Positions 1-7,232 of a DNA stretch of 64,000 bases are shown one piece after another (the stretch's first letter is position 1; the number at the start of each line of letters is the position of its first letter). Position numbers and translations under genes: made by a program. Source of the stretch: Constrictibacter sp. MBR-5 (GTDB lineage Bacteria; Pseudomonadota; Alphaproteobacteria; JAJUGE01); the NCBI RefSeq assembly GCF_040549485.1, contig NZ_JBEPTK010000011.1, positions 1-64,000 of the forward strand, in the 5' to 3' direction. The notes under the pieces were generated by a model. The model did no database searches, had not been told where the DNA came from, and saw nothing but the letters and a program-made list of their open reading frames with translations.

Positions 1-272
1 CCAGGATACGCATGACGAACCGTTACGCCGATCGCTCGACGCAGCGCCGCCCGCGCATCCCTTCCATTCTATCAACTTTTTCAACAGCAAAGCCGATTTT
101 CACCGGCGGTCCGCTTCGTGAGCGGGCAGCAAACTTAGGGGTTTGCCGCCGCCCCGTCAAGAGGCTTTTTTCTTTCCCGGTGTCTGCGGCGCCGCTCGGT
201 GGCGCCCCGTCGTCGGGAGCCGCGTATGTAGACGTGGGCCCCTTCCCTGTCCAGCACTCTTTTCGAAAAAGT
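1..272. other. Left-edge intergenic region
   Basis: I see no convincing gene here. A minus-strand ATG at position 13 would begin a protein running off the left edge, but only four codons are visible and no ribosome binding site is evident. The stretch is less G+C-rich than its surroundings, with T-rich runs near 70-80 and 165-180. It would hold the promoter of any such leftward gene and the 3' end of the SDR gene to the right. The long plus-strand reading frame crossing this area is antisense to the SDR gene and is rejected. Confidence 0.4.
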
Positions 273-1046
273 TCACATCGCGGTTATGCCGCCGTCGATC
301 ACGAGGTTCTTGCCCGTGATGTAGGTCGAGCCCGGCGCCATGAGGAAACAGATGCCCGGCGCCACGTCGCTGGTCTCGGCATAGCGGCCGAGCGGGATGG
401 AGGCGAGCGTCTGCGCCGCGAACTTCGGACCGCGGACGACCTCGGTCATCGGCGTCACCACGGTGCCGAACGAGACGGCGTTCACGCAGATGCCGTAGCG
501 CGCCCATTCGCGCGCCGCGCTCATGGTGATGCCGAGGACGCCGGCCTTCGCCGCGCCGTAGTTGATCTGCCCGATCGTGCCGCGCGTGCCGGCGATCGAC
601 GAGACGTTGACGATCTGGCCGTTGCACACGCCGCTCTCGCCGCTCTCGGCGCGCTGAATCATGTGCCGGCCGACCGACTGCAGCGCCAGGAACACGCCGG
701 TGAGGTTGACGCCGATGACCTCGTCCCACTGGGCCCGCGTCATCTTGTGGATCATGGCGGCGCGGACGATGCCCGCATTGTTGAACAGGCCGTCGACCCC
801 GCCCCATTCCTTGACCATGTCCTCGACCGCCGCGTCGATGAAGGACTGGTCGGTCACGCTGCCGGTGAAGGTCCGCAGGGCACCGCCGGTCTCCTCGGCC
901 AGCGACTTCAGCGCATCGCCGTTGAGGTCGATCGCCCCCACCTTGCCGCCGAGGCGCGTCACCAGCAGTGCCACCTCGCGTCCGATCCCCTGCGCCGCGC
1001 CCGTCACCAGGACGCGCCGGCCCTCGAGGCTGTAGGGATTGTCCAT
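273..1046 (-). CDS. SDR family NAD(P)-dependent oxidoreductase
   Basis: This is a cytoplasmic short-chain dehydrogenase/reductase of 257 residues, the usual size of classical SDRs. The N-terminal Rossmann motif reads VTGAAQGIGRE. It is followed by NNAG, a catalytic serine in NVSSIAG and the YxxxK pair in NYGAAKAG, so the enzyme should be active; the substrate cannot be told. I chose the ATG at 1046 because GGAGG lies just upstream and the Rossmann motif then starts about 13 residues in. A longer frame to 1280 exists but has no matching N-terminus. It diverges from the adjacent ABC importer, which may share its control region (about 170 bp). Confidence 0.9.
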   Translation of the reverse strand: MDNPYSLEGRRVLVTGAAQGIGREVALLVTRLGGKVGAIDLNGDALKSLAEETGGALRTFTGSVTDQSFIDAAVEDMVKEWGGVDGLFNNAGIVRAAMIHKMTRAQWDEVIGVNLTGVFLALQSVGRHMIQRAESGESGVCNGQIVNVSSIAGTRGTIGQINYGAAKAGVLGITMSAAREWARYGICVNAVSFGTVVTPMTEVVRGPKFAAQTLASIPLGRYAETSDVAPGICFLMAPGSTYITGKNLVIDGGITAM

Positions 1047-1215
1047 CTTTGTCCTCCCGCACTGATCGGGACGGCGCCGATGCCGGCCCTTCCGGCGGCA
1101 AGCGGTAGCAGCTTTGCACGGACATTGCCACGCCCGCCGCGGCTGGGTTAAGCATTGCCGCAACGAGCGCGGCCCTCGACGAACGTGCGCAGCCGCCGAC
1201 TCCGGGAGGACCAAT

Positions 1216-2373
1216 ATGAGAAGGTTTCTGACTGTCGCGGCGGTGGCCGCGGCGTTCGCCGTCACGTCCGGCGCCAGCACGCCCGCATCGGCGCAGGAGA
1301 GCTACAAGATTGGCTCGATCCTGGCGATGACCGGGTCCGGCAACTATTACGGCACGGTGATGAGCCGTGGCGCGCAGCTCGCCGTCGAGGAGATCAACGC
1401 CGCCGGCGGCGTCGACGGCACCAAGCTGGAACTGTTCATCGAGGACCACAAGAGTGGCAACGCCCAGGCCGCGGTTGCCGCGATGAACCGGCTCCTGAAC
1501 ATCCACAACGTCCGCGCGGTGCAGACCTCCTTCTCGCCGCCGACCCTGGCGATCGCGCCCATCGCCGACGAGAAGGAGATATTCCTGATCAACGGCGGCG
1601 GCGTCTCCGCCTCGCTGATCGGCGCGTCCAAGTATCTCGTGCACAACCGCTCGCTCGCCAGCGACCTGGCGCGCGGCATGACCCTCCGGGCGCACGAGCG
1701 CGGCCTCAAGAAGATGGCGATCATCGCCTGGAAGACCGACGCCGGCGACAGCGTGCGCGAGATCTCCAAGAAGGTTTGGGCCGAACTCGGCAACACCGTT
1801 GTCGCCGAGGAAGTCGTCGTTCCGGGCGCCGCGAACGTCGATACGCAGATCGCCAAGATCCGGGCGAGCAACCCCGACGTCATCATGCTGGGCGTCTTCC
1901 GGCCCGAGGCGGGCACGGTGATCAAGCGCATCCGCGAGTTCGGCATGAAGATGCCGGCGGTCGGCATCGAGTTCACGCCCGACGATGCCAAGGTCGCCGG
2001 CGCGCTCGCCGACGGGTTCGAGTTCACCAACGACTACTTCGCGCCGACAGACGACAATCCGGCAGCGAAGAAGTTCTATGACGACTACAAGGCAAAGTTC
2101 GACCAGGAGCCGGACTTCTATGCCGCCAACTACTACGAGGGGATCTACGTGATCGCCGAGCTGCTGAAGCGCAACCAGGACAAGGGCATCAAGAACCCGA
2201 CCGGCGCGCAGCTGATGGCGGAACTGAAGGCCGACCCGACCTTCGACAGCATCTATGGCGGCAAGATGACCTTCCAGGAGAACGGCGTCGCAGCGAAGCG
2301 CGTCGGGCTGTTCGAGGTGAAGGACGGCGAGAAGACCTTCGTCAAGTTCGTCGAGACCCAGGTCAAGAACTGA
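1216..2373 (+). CDS. Branched-chain amino-acid-type ABC transporter substrate-binding protein
   Basis: This is a periplasmic type I binding protein of the LivK family, 385 residues. An N-terminal signal peptide (hydrophobic stretch, cleavage expected after ASA near residue 26) precedes the mature QESYKIGSILAMTGSG start typical of the family. AGG within GGGAGGACC supports the ATG at 1216. It delivers ligand to the membrane proteins encoded downstream. Family members bind branched-chain amino acids, amides, urea or aromatic acids, so the ligand cannot be assigned. A strong hairpin follows the gene before the permease genes, which would allow the binding protein to be made in excess over the membrane parts. 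Confidence 0.92.
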   Translation: MRRFLTVAAVAAAFAVTSGASTPASAQESYKIGSILAMTGSGNYYGTVMSRGAQLAVEEINAAGGVDGTKLELFIEDHKSGNAQAAVAAMNRLLNIHNVRAVQTSFSPPTLAIAPIADEKEIFLINGGGVSASLIGASKYLVHNRSLASDLARGMTLRAHERGLKKMAIIAWKTDAGDSVREISKKVWAELGNTVVAEEVVVPGAANVDTQIAKIRASNPDVIMLGVFRPEAGTVIKRIREFGMKMPAVGIEFTPDDAKVAGALADGFEFTNDYFAPTDDNPAAKKFYDDYKAKFDQEPDFYAANYYEGIYVIAELLKRNQDKGIKNPTGAQLMAELKADPTFDSIYGGKMTFQENGVAAKRVGLFEVKDGEKTFVKFVETQVKN

Positions 2374-2413
2374 TCCTCACGGTACCCGACCGCCGTACGC
2401 GGTCACGGTATCC

Positions 2414-2439
2414 GGCGGGACGGACGAACCCGTCCCGCC
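2414..2439 (+). terminator. Hairpin between binding-protein and permease genes
   Basis: A perfect 10-bp stem (GGCGGGACGG with CCGTCCCGCC) encloses a 6-nt loop. No U-run follows, so it is more likely a partial attenuator or an mRNA 3'-end stabiliser than a full terminator. Such hairpins are common after binding-protein genes of ABC operons. Confidence 0.55.
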
Positions 2440-2503
2440 CCATCCCTTCACGGCGGCGGCCCCCAATCCATAGACGGGGCTCGTCCGCCGGAGACCCGCG
2501 CGC

Positions 2504-3364
2504 ATGGACCTCTTCCTCCAGCTCCTCGTCAACGGCGTCGTCAACGGCAGCCACTACGCCCTGCTCGGCCTGGGCTTCGGGCTGATCTTCGGCACGACCG
2601 GGATCGTCCACTTCGCCTACGGGCCGGTCTACACGCTGGCCGCCTACGCCACCTGGGCACTGGTGGCACTGCTCGGCCTGCCGCTGATCGCCGCGGCGGG
2701 CGGCGGCATCCTGATCGCCGCCGGGATCGGCGTCGCCAGCTACCTGCTTCTGTACAAACCGTTCGTCGACAGGCAGGCGCCGACCTTCGTCGTGCTCATC
2801 GCATCGCTCGGTCTGTTCATCGTTCTGGAGAACACCGTCGGGATCGCCTTTGGTACCGACAAGAAGGTCGTCGACGTCAGCCCCGACATCTTCCTGCTCG
2901 GCCCGGTCGTCTTCACGGAGCTGCAGCTCTGGCAGATCGCGGCACTGATCGTCGTCGGCGGCGCCCTGGCGGCCTTCCTGCGGCTGACGAGCTACGGCAA
3001 GGCTGTCCGCGCCATGACCGACAACGCCGACATGGCGCGGGTCATCGGGATCGATACCGGCAAGGTGTCGATGCTGGTCTTCGCGCTCGGCTCGGCCATC
3101 GCGGCCATACCGGCCATCCTCATCCTGATGAAGGACGGCGGGGTGCCGAACATGGGCTTCATCGCCGTGTTCGTCGCCTTCCTGGCGGTCGTCGTGGGCG
3201 GTGTCGGATCGCTGATCGGCGCCGTGATCGGCGGCTTCCTGCTGGGCCTCGTCGAGAATGTCGGCATGTGGCAGATCCCGACGGAGTGGCAGTCGACGAT
3301 CGCCTTCTTCGTCCTGTTCCTGGTTCTGCTGTTTCGGCCGCAAGGCCTCTTCAAGGGCACCTGA
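2504..3364 (+). CDS. livH: Branched-chain amino-acid ABC transporter permease, LivH type
   Basis: This is an inner-membrane permease of 286 residues with about eight hydrophobic segments and the LivH family start (NGVVNGSHYALLGLGFGLIFGTTGIVHFAYG, positions about 10-40). It pairs with the LivM domain of the next gene to form the translocation path for the ligand captured by the binding protein at 1216-2373. The gap to the fused permease-ATPase gene is 12 nt, so the two are co-transcribed. The symbol denotes family; the transported solute is unknown. Confidence 0.9.
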   Translation: MDLFLQLLVNGVVNGSHYALLGLGFGLIFGTTGIVHFAYGPVYTLAAYATWALVALLGLPLIAAAGGGILIAAGIGVASYLLLYKPFVDRQAPTFVVLIASLGLFIVLENTVGIAFGTDKKVVDVSPDIFLLGPVVFTELQLWQIAALIVVGGALAAFLRLTSYGKAVRAMTDNADMARVIGIDTGKVSMLVFALGSAIAAIPAILILMKDGGVPNMGFIAVFVAFLAVVVGGVGSLIGAVIGGFLLGLVENVGMWQIPTEWQSTIAFFVLFLVLLFRPQGLFKGT

Positions 3365-3376
3365 GGCACACGCACC

Positions 3377-5074
3377 ATGGAATACCTTATCCACGTCCTG
3401 GTGATGGCGTGCCTCTACGTCATTCTCACCACGTCCTTCAACCTGCTGATCGGCTTCGCCGGCCTGTTCGCCCTCAGCCACGCCGCCTTCTATGCCTTCG
3501 GCGCCTACGCCACCGCCATCCTGACGACCCAGTACGGCCTTCCCTTCCCGCTGCCGCTGCTGATCGGCGTCGCGATGACGGCCGGCGTCGGTGCCCTGGT
3601 GGCGATACCGGCGATGCGTATCGGAGGCCACTATCTGGTCATCGTCACGCTGGCGCTGCAGGTGATCGTGCTGGCGGTGCTGCTCAACGGCGGCCACTTC
3701 ACCGGCGGACCGGACGGCATCGCCGGCATTCCGAAGATCGAGCTGTTCGGGGTGGCCCTCAACAGCCCACAGACGTTCCTGCCGCTGGCAGCGGTCGCCG
3801 CCGTGGTCTGCGCCGCGATCACCTTCCGCATCGCACGCTCGCCGTTCGGCCGCGCCCTGAAGGCGATGCGCGAGAACGAGGCCGCAGCCGCAGCGATCGG
3901 CAAGAACGTCGTCTACATGAAGGTCGCGGTCTTCGCGATCGCGGCCGGCCTCGCCGCCGTCGCCGGCTCTCTGCTGGCCCGCTACATCAGCTTCGTCGGC
4001 ACCGAGAGCTTCACCATCGAGGAGACGATCTACATCCTCGCGATGGTCATCCTCGGCGGCACGGGCAACCTCTGGGGATCGATCATCGGTGCCATCGTGC
4101 TGGTGTTCCTGCCCGAGGCGCTGAAGTTCGTCGACATGTCGCCGGACGTCGCTGACAAGATGCGCCAAGTCATCTACGGCCTGATCCTGATCGGCATCCT
4201 GCTGGTGCGCCCGCAGGGCATCCTGGGCGAACACCGCACCGCCCCCCGGGTCGCCCGGCGGGAGCGGACGGATGCGCATGCGACGGAGGAACTGGGTCCG
4301 GTCGCAGCTGCGCCCGGCGACGACGTGACCATCCGCGCCCGCGGGCTCGCCAAGAATTTCGGCGGCATCGTGGCGGTGCGGAACTTCGACATCGACCTGA
4401 AGCGCGGCGTCATCACCGGCCTGATTGGCCCGAACGGCGCCGGGAAGACCACCGCCTTCAACATGCTGACCGGGTTCCTTCAGCCGAATGCCGGCACCAT
4501 CGAGTTGCGCGGCCGGCCGGTGAGCGGCCTGAAGCCGCATCAGCTGGTGCAGGCCGGGGTGGCCCGCTCGTTCCAGGACCTCAAGCTGTTCACGAAAATG
4601 ACGGTCCTGGAGAACGTACTGGTGGCGCTGCCGCACCAGTCCGGCGATTCCATCGCCGCGGTGTTCCTCGGCCCCGCCCGCATCAAGCGGCAGGAGGAGG
4701 AGAACTACCACCGCGCGATGGAGATCCTCGCGTTCGTCCGCCTGCGTGACAAGGCGCACGAGAGCGCCGAGGACCTGTCCTATGCGGAGGAGAAGCTGCT
4801 CGTCGTCGCCCGTCTGCTGGCGACCGGCGCCGAGGTGCTGCTGTTCGACGAGCCGCTCTCCGGCCTCGACCCGACGACGCTGCAGGAGATCTTCCCGATC
4901 TTCCGCCGCCTCGCCGAGAACGGAAAGACGGTCTGCATCATCGAGCACAATCTCGACGTGATCAAAACCCTGTGCGACGTCGCCGTCTTCCTCGACGAAG
5001 GCCGGACGATCGCGACGGGGACGCCGGACGAGCTGACCCGCAACCCGGAGCTGGCGCAGAGGTATTTCGGATGA
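3377..5074 (+). CDS. Fused LivM-LivG: ABC permease joined to ATPase
   Basis: This single 565-residue protein carries two normally separate subunits. Residues 1 to about 285 are a LivM-type permease with multiple membrane segments, ending in the usual VRPQGILG. A charged linker of about 40 residues follows. Residues about 315-565 form a LivG ATPase with Walker A GPNGAGKT, Walker B LLFDEPLSGLD and the H-loop in CIIEHN. The signature reads LSYAEEK where LivG proteins normally have LSYGxQ or LSGGQ, so the conserved glycine and glutamine are both changed. The stop codon overlaps the ATG of the next ATPase gene (ATGA). LivM-LivG fusions are known elsewhere, so the fusion is probably real and not an assembly artefact. 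Confidence 0.9.
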   Translation: MEYLIHVLVMACLYVILTTSFNLLIGFAGLFALSHAAFYAFGAYATAILTTQYGLPFPLPLLIGVAMTAGVGALVAIPAMRIGGHYLVIVTLALQVIVLAVLLNGGHFTGGPDGIAGIPKIELFGVALNSPQTFLPLAAVAAVVCAAITFRIARSPFGRALKAMRENEAAAAAIGKNVVYMKVAVFAIAAGLAAVAGSLLARYISFVGTESFTIEETIYILAMVILGGTGNLWGSIIGAIVLVFLPEALKFVDMSPDVADKMRQVIYGLILIGILLVRPQGILGEHRTAPRVARRERTDAHATEELGPVAAAPGDDVTIRARGLAKNFGGIVAVRNFDIDLKRGVITGLIGPNGAGKTTAFNMLTGFLQPNAGTIELRGRPVSGLKPHQLVQAGVARSFQDLKLFTKMTVLENVLVALPHQSGDSIAAVFLGPARIKRQEEENYHRAMEILAFVRLRDKAHESAEDLSYAEEKLLVVARLLATGAEVLLFDEPLSGLDPTTLQEIFPIFRRLAENGKTVCIIEHNLDVIKTLCDVAVFLDEGRTIATGTPDELTRNPELAQRYFG

Positions 5075-5838
5075 CCGCCGCCCACCAATCCTCCGCAGAC
5101 CCGGCACGCGCAGCGGCGCCGGGACCGACCGGAACCGCCGTCCTCGCCGTCGAAGGCCTGCATACCGGCTACGGCAAGAAGGCGGTCGTGCACGGCGTGG
5201 ACCTGGCCCTGCAGGACCGGGAGATCCTGCTGATGCTGGGCCACAACGGCGCCGGCAAGACGACGCTGGTCGCCACCGCCTTCGGCATGATCAAGCCCTC
5301 CGCCGGCCGCGTGCTGTTCCAGGGGCGCGACATCACGGGTCGCAAGCCGGCCGAGAACGTGGCCGCCGGCATCGCCTACGTGCCCCAGGGGCACGGCATC
5401 TTCCGCTCACTGTCGGTCCGCGAGAACCTGGAACTCGGCGCCTTCGCGGTGACCGACAAGGCGCGCGTGCGCAAGACGCTGGACACGGTGTTCCAGCTCT
5501 TCCCGATCCTGAAGGAGCGCGCGGCGCAGATCGGCGGCACCATGTCGGGCGGCCAGCAGCAGATGCTGGCGATCGGCATGGCGCTGATGCACGAGCCGAA
5601 GGTCATCGTCCTGGACGAACCGTCGATCGGCCTCGCGCCGAACCTGGTCGGGCGGGTGATGGAGAGCATCGCCACGGTCAACCGCGAGTTCGGCACCGCC
5701 ATCCTGATGGTCGAGCAGAACGTGAAGTACAGCCTGCCGGTGGCGCACCGGGTCGTCGTGCTGAAGACCGGGCAGAAGGTCTATGACGGGCCGCCGGCGC
5801 CGCTCGAAGACCGCGTGGAGCTGATGAAGCTGTTCTGA
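5071..5838 (+). CDS. livF: Branched-chain amino-acid ABC transporter ATPase, LivF type
   Basis: This is a cytoplasmic ATPase of 255 residues. It has Walker A GHNGAGKTT, signature MSGGQQQM, Walker B VIVLDEPSIGLAP and the LivF-typical YVPQGHGIF. It is the second nucleotide-binding subunit, pairing with the LivG half of the upstream fusion protein. The first about 25 residues form a proline/alanine-rich extension before the ATPase fold. The ATG overlaps the stop codon of the fusion gene by 4 nt. The operon ends here, 8 nt before the convergent EAL gene. Confidence 0.92.
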   Translation: MTAAHQSSADPARAAAPGPTGTAVLAVEGLHTGYGKKAVVHGVDLALQDREILLMLGHNGAGKTTLVATAFGMIKPSAGRVLFQGRDITGRKPAENVAAGIAYVPQGHGIFRSLSVRENLELGAFAVTDKARVRKTLDTVFQLFPILKERAAQIGGTMSGGQQQMLAIGMALMHEPKVIVLDEPSIGLAPNLVGRVMESIATVNREFGTAILMVEQNVKYSLPVAHRVVVLKTGQKVYDGPPAPLEDRVELMKLF

Positions 5839-5846
5839 CCGGCCGG

Positions 5847-7073
5847 TCAGGCCGCCGGTCGCGTCGACACCGGGGCATCCGGGCTCGCAGCCGGGATGCG
5901 CCCGCCTTTCCAGTCGAACGCGGCGGGGGCGACCGGCCGACCGTAGAGATAGCCCTGCCCCACGTCGCAGCCGCTGCGCTTCAGCCAGTCCGACGCCGCC
6001 TGGGTCTCGACGCCCTCCGCGACGACCCGCATGCCGAGCGAGTGCCCGAGTTGGATGGTCGCCCGGGTCAGTGCCCGGGTATGCGGATCCTCCTCGATCC
6101 TGGCGGTGAAAGAGCGATCGATCTTCACCTCGTCGAACGGCAGGTCGCGGAGCTTGACCAGCGACGAGTGGCCGGTGCCGAAGTCGTCGACCGACAGGCC
6201 GAGCCCCATCAGGCGCAGCCGCGCCAGCACATCCATCGCGTTCAGTAGGTCGCGCGCCGCCTCCGACTCGGTGACTTCGATCGACAGCGCCTCCCCCGGC
6301 AATCCGTAACGTGCCAGCAGGGCCCTGATGCGGTCCGGCAGCTCGAGGTCCGTCAGCATGTCGGCAGGTACGTTGACCGCGACACGTGCCTGCCAGCCCG
6401 CGGCTCGCCACTCTGCCGCCTGCCGCGCCGCGACATCGAGCACGACGCGGGTGAGCGGCACGATGAGCCCGGTCTGTTCGGCGATCGGAATGAACTCGCC
6501 CGGCGAGATCATGCCGCGCTCGGGATGCATCCACCGCGCGAGCGCTTCGCAACCGGCTAGCATACCGGTGCGCAGGTCGATCTTCGGCTGATAGTGCAGG
6601 ACGATCTCACCGGAGATCAGGGCCCTGTGGAGTTCCTCATAGGTGGACAGGCAGCCTGCGGGCCTGTCGCACGCCGCGCGTGCATGGGCGAGAACGTTGC
6701 GAATCTGCTTTGGGCGCATCGGCTTCGGCAGGCGGGGCGCCATGCGCAACCCGTAGGAGCGGCCGATCTGCTCGACGATCCCGACGAGCCTGTCGTCGCT
6801 GCCGCTCATGACCGCAACAGGAACGGTCGAGGCGCTGCTCGCAAGATCGCGCAGCACGCGAACACCATCGGTGTGGCCGAGGTCGAGATCGAGCAGCAGC
6901 AGGGATGCGCCCGCAACGCGGTCGTCGCGGGCGAACGCTGCCGCGCATGTGTGCGCGACGATGTCGAAACCCTGGGCCTCGGCCACTCGGCCCACGAAGC
7001 GCGCGACCGTCGGGTCGTCGTCCAGGACGACGAGTGTCGGCCGCGCTGCACTTTCGGCTGAGACCACCGGCAT
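5847..7073 (-). CDS. REC-EAL response regulator, predicted c-di-GMP phosphodiesterase
   Basis: Residues about 12-125 form a receiver-like domain with acidic residues in LDDDPTV, the phospho-acceptor in LLLDLDLGHTDG and a lysine in RLPKPM. Residues about 145-395 form an EAL domain. The catalytic set appears complete: ALARW of the EAL motif, the asparagine in VAVNVPA, the glutamate in SIEVTES, DDFGTGHSS, the lysine in VKIDRSF and AEGVET. The protein should therefore hydrolyse c-di-GMP under phosphorylation control. There is no GGDEF domain. An ATG at 7073 is preferred; a GTG at 7121 would add 16 residues but has no ribosome binding site. It diverges from a LOV-containing hybrid kinase, which may be its partner (inferred from position only). 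Confidence 0.88.
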   Translation of the reverse strand: MPVVSAESAARPTLVVLDDDPTVARFVGRVAEAQGFDIVAHTCAAAFARDDRVAGASLLLLDLDLGHTDGVRVLRDLASSASTVPVAVMSGSDDRLVGIVEQIGRSYGLRMAPRLPKPMRPKQIRNVLAHARAACDRPAGCLSTYEELHRALISGEIVLHYQPKIDLRTGMLAGCEALARWMHPERGMISPGEFIPIAEQTGLIVPLTRVVLDVAARQAAEWRAAGWQARVAVNVPADMLTDLELPDRIRALLARYGLPGEALSIEVTESEAARDLLNAMDVLARLRLMGLGLSVDDFGTGHSSLVKLRDLPFDEVKIDRSFTARIEEDPHTRALTRATIQLGHSLGMRVVAEGVETQAASDWLKRSGCDVGQGYLYGRPVAPAAFDWKGGRIPAASPDAPVSTRPAA

Positions 7074-7232
7074 CTCGTCTCTTACCCCTATCCACGTCGG
7101 TCCCTGAGAGTGAGGGGGCACGGTTACCAGACGGTAAACCGCGGCGCCTTTTGCGAAAAAGGTTTGCGTTCCAACAGTGCAGGTATTCGCGCCATACTTG
7201 CAGATCGCCGGCGAAGGGGGACAGCGTCGCGC

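Noticed and set aside
12-1151. Long plus-strand frame over the SDR gene
   Set aside because: It is antisense to a clear SDR, its translation is Arg/Ala/His-rich and resembles nothing, and long antisense frames are expected at this G+C content.
2363-5107. 914-codon minus-strand frame opposite the liv genes
   Set aside because: Charged, low-complexity Asp/Glu/Arg/His composition typical of antisense to membrane proteins; the plus strand has complete liv genes with motifs and coupled starts.
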